A stretch of DNA of 64,000 nt from a bacterium (GTDB lineage Bacteria > Electryoneota > Electryoneia > Electryoneales > Electryoneaceae): the NCBI GenBank assembly GCA_020444265.1, contig JAHLLH010000001.1, forward strand, positions 718,094-782,093. Reading direction: 5' to 3'. Made by a program: the position numbers and the translations under genes. Below, in pieces: positions 62,859 to 64,000 of the stretch. Numbering within the stretch: the stretch's first letter is position 1; each line of letters begins with the position of its first letter. The notes under the pieces were generated by a model. It was not told the DNA's origin. It saw only the letters and a program-made list of their open reading frames with translations, and did not search any database.

Positions 62859-63088
62859 CGTTTCCCCCTCCTGCTGCCAGCTGTGATTGTCAATCATTAC
62901 CAAAGTACAAGCAAAACAAGCAGGAACGCCGTTTTTCAGCAGTTGCGCCCCAGATGATTCAGCGGTGTATTCTCCTTCACCTCCCCTAACAATCATGCTG
63001 AGCCTACCTCCCCCATTCCCGGGAGGCGAGTGGGCACCTTGCATCCGGCGGGGCGAACGAGTACATTTTGCGCCGATTGATACCCTTC

Positions 63089-63177
<89 letters not shown>

Positions 63178-63190
63178 TGATAGACACGAG

Positions 63191-63227
63191 ATCGCCCCGG
63201 CCAGATGTGGTCGGGGCGATTGTTGTA
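63191..63227. terminator. Terminator after tRNA-Ser, bidirectional
   Basis: ATCGCCCCGGCCA (63191-63203) pairs with TGGTCGGGGCGAT (63208-63220) with one G-T pair, then TTGTTGT. It also faces the convergent beta-helix gene. Confidence 0.85.
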
Positions 63228-63260
63228 CCCTAAACGAGGGGATATGCAGGGGATAAAAAA

Positions 63261-64000
63261 TCACGGCGACGAATGCACCAACGCCCGCAGTGTCGCGGAT
63301 CCACCCGAGTGATTCTTAAACCCAACCCCTGCCCCAGCATCGAACACAGACAAGGTCCCTGCAGTCGAATCCGTGTTCGCATTCGCGTTATCAATCAAGG
63401 TCACCACCCCTGCAGACGTGAAACTGAAGGACGCCCAGGCCGCATTATCGCCCAACTGGACAAACCCCCACCCTGCTTCGCCGGTCGGCAGATAGTAGCT
63501 CGTCGCATCCGCAAGCGCCTGGCCGATCATCAGCTGCCGCAGGGGTGACTGCACGCCATCCACGATATTGCCCGACAGGTTGCCGTTGTAGCTGTCCGTC
63601 TCTTTCAGCGACAGCATGATGTTGTTCTGCGCGATGTACGTCGTATCCGTGTGGAAGGTGACCCCGGATTCCGCCCCACCAGGTGCACCCGAATCCTCGC
63701 TGTACATGTTGCCCGTGAAGATCAACTCGTTGATCTCACGCATGGTGAACCCTCGCCCGAACGACTTGTTCTTCCTGTTGGCCGTACGGACCACATTCCC
63801 CTCAACCGTCACACGGTCTGCCGTGTAGATCTGCACCCCATCAAACGAGACATCCAGGATATGGTTGTTGGCCACAATCACATCATAGAGGAAGTTATGG
63901 TACCCCAGCTCGTTCCGCAGGTAAATGCCATGCTGCACGTTCCGGATCTTGTTATCCGTCACGATCAACGAATAGAGCAGCCCAATCCCTTGAATGTCCA
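63261..64000 (-). CDS. Right-handed beta-helix (pectate-lyase-like) protein, 5' end outside window
   Basis: The frame is open to the right edge, so the N-terminal part is missing. The visible 246 residues begin with beta-helix coils (VTDNKIRNVQHGIYLRNE, VANNHILDVSFDGVQIYT, VTVEGNVVRTANRKN), where Asn/Gly ladders repeat about every 22 residues. They end in a small beta-rich C-terminal domain (GFVQLGDNAAWASFSFTSAG, SVFDAGAGVGFKN). Such proteins include pectate lyases and phage tailspikes; catalytic residues cannot be located. There is no YPNPFN sorting domain. It is convergent with tRNA-Ser. A tailspike-like origin is possible, but there is no phage gene in view. Confidence 0.72.
   Translation of the reverse strand, partial: DIQGIGLLYSLIVTDNKIRNVQHGIYLRNELGYHNFLYDVIVANNHILDVSFDGVQIYTADRVTVEGNVVRTANRKNKSFGRGFTMREINELIFTGNMYSEDSGAPGGAESGVTFHTDTTYIAQNNIMLSLKETDSYNGNLSGNIVDGVQSPLRQLMIGQALADATSYYLPTGEAGWGFVQLGDNAAWASFSFTSAGVVTLIDNANANTDSTAGTLSVFDAGAGVGFKNHSGGSATLRALVHSSP

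Overview
The window looks like a chromosome fragment from a free-living, motile, Gram-negative heterotroph, probably an uncultured lineage of the FCB superphylum (the assemblage around Bacteroidetes, Calditrichota, KSB1, Zixibacteria and Marinimicrobia). The reasons are: two secreted proteins end in YPNPFN-type C-terminal sorting domains as in type IX secretion; there is an alternate-type GlmU of the kind described from Bacteroidetes; there are many outer-membrane beta-barrels and lipoproteins; and there are also flagellins and MotAB, which classical Bacteroidetes lack. The phylum is inference. Base composition is moderately GC-rich except for two clearly AT-rich blocks (18.3-20.0 kb and 53.4-55.9 kb).

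Layout. 0-6 kb: tail of a secreted protein, acetyl-CoA synthetase, and two flagellin genes flanking a MerR regulator, with a sigma-28-like promoter. 6-16 kb: mixed housekeeping and membrane genes (DinB-like, SDR, Crp/Fnr, hydroxyacid dehydrogenase, dicarboxylate symporter, DUF423, M61 protease, alternate GlmU), then an HU-like gene followed by a small SelW-type selenoprotein gene with an in-frame UGA and a matching SECIS hairpin. 16.7-24 kb: on the minus strand, ybbR, tsaD and a VWA membrane protein overlap, and between them and an acyl-CoA carboxylase gene sits an AT-rich two-gene cassette (nucleotidyltransferase-like plus DUF262/GmrS-like), a candidate defence module. 24-35.6 kb: esterase-like proteins, a GH13 debranching-type enzyme, a FadL-type porin with a lipoprotein esterase behind a structured leader, a cell-wall enzyme, YhaM-like nuclease, threonine aldolase and two beta-barrels. 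36-40 kb: three consecutive SurA/PpiC-type foldases. 40-50 kb: aconitase, MotA-MotB, a TM1410-type glycoside hydrolase with a sorting domain, epimerase, HisS, a CADD-like protein and thioredoxin. 50-59.8 kb: DMT transporter, nitroreductase, saccharopine dehydrogenase, an AT-rich 770-residue membrane protein of unknown function, a sulfotransferase, and homogentisate dioxygenase and HPPD (tyrosine breakdown); the intergenic spaces here are rich in palindromes. 59.8-64 kb: nitrilase-family amidohydrolase, class I aminotransferase, enoyl-CoA hydratase, tRNA-Ser(CGA), and a beta-helix protein running off the right edge.

How the genes work together: acs, aconitase, acyl-CoA carboxylase, enoyl-CoA hydratase, the tyrosine-degrading enzymes and threonine aldolase suggest growth on organic acids, amino acids and lipids. 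FadL plus esterase would supply fatty acids. The foldase trio serves the beta-barrels seen around it. The most unusual items are the selenoprotein, the AT-rich NTase-DUF262 pair, the AT-rich membrane protein and the palindromic repeats.
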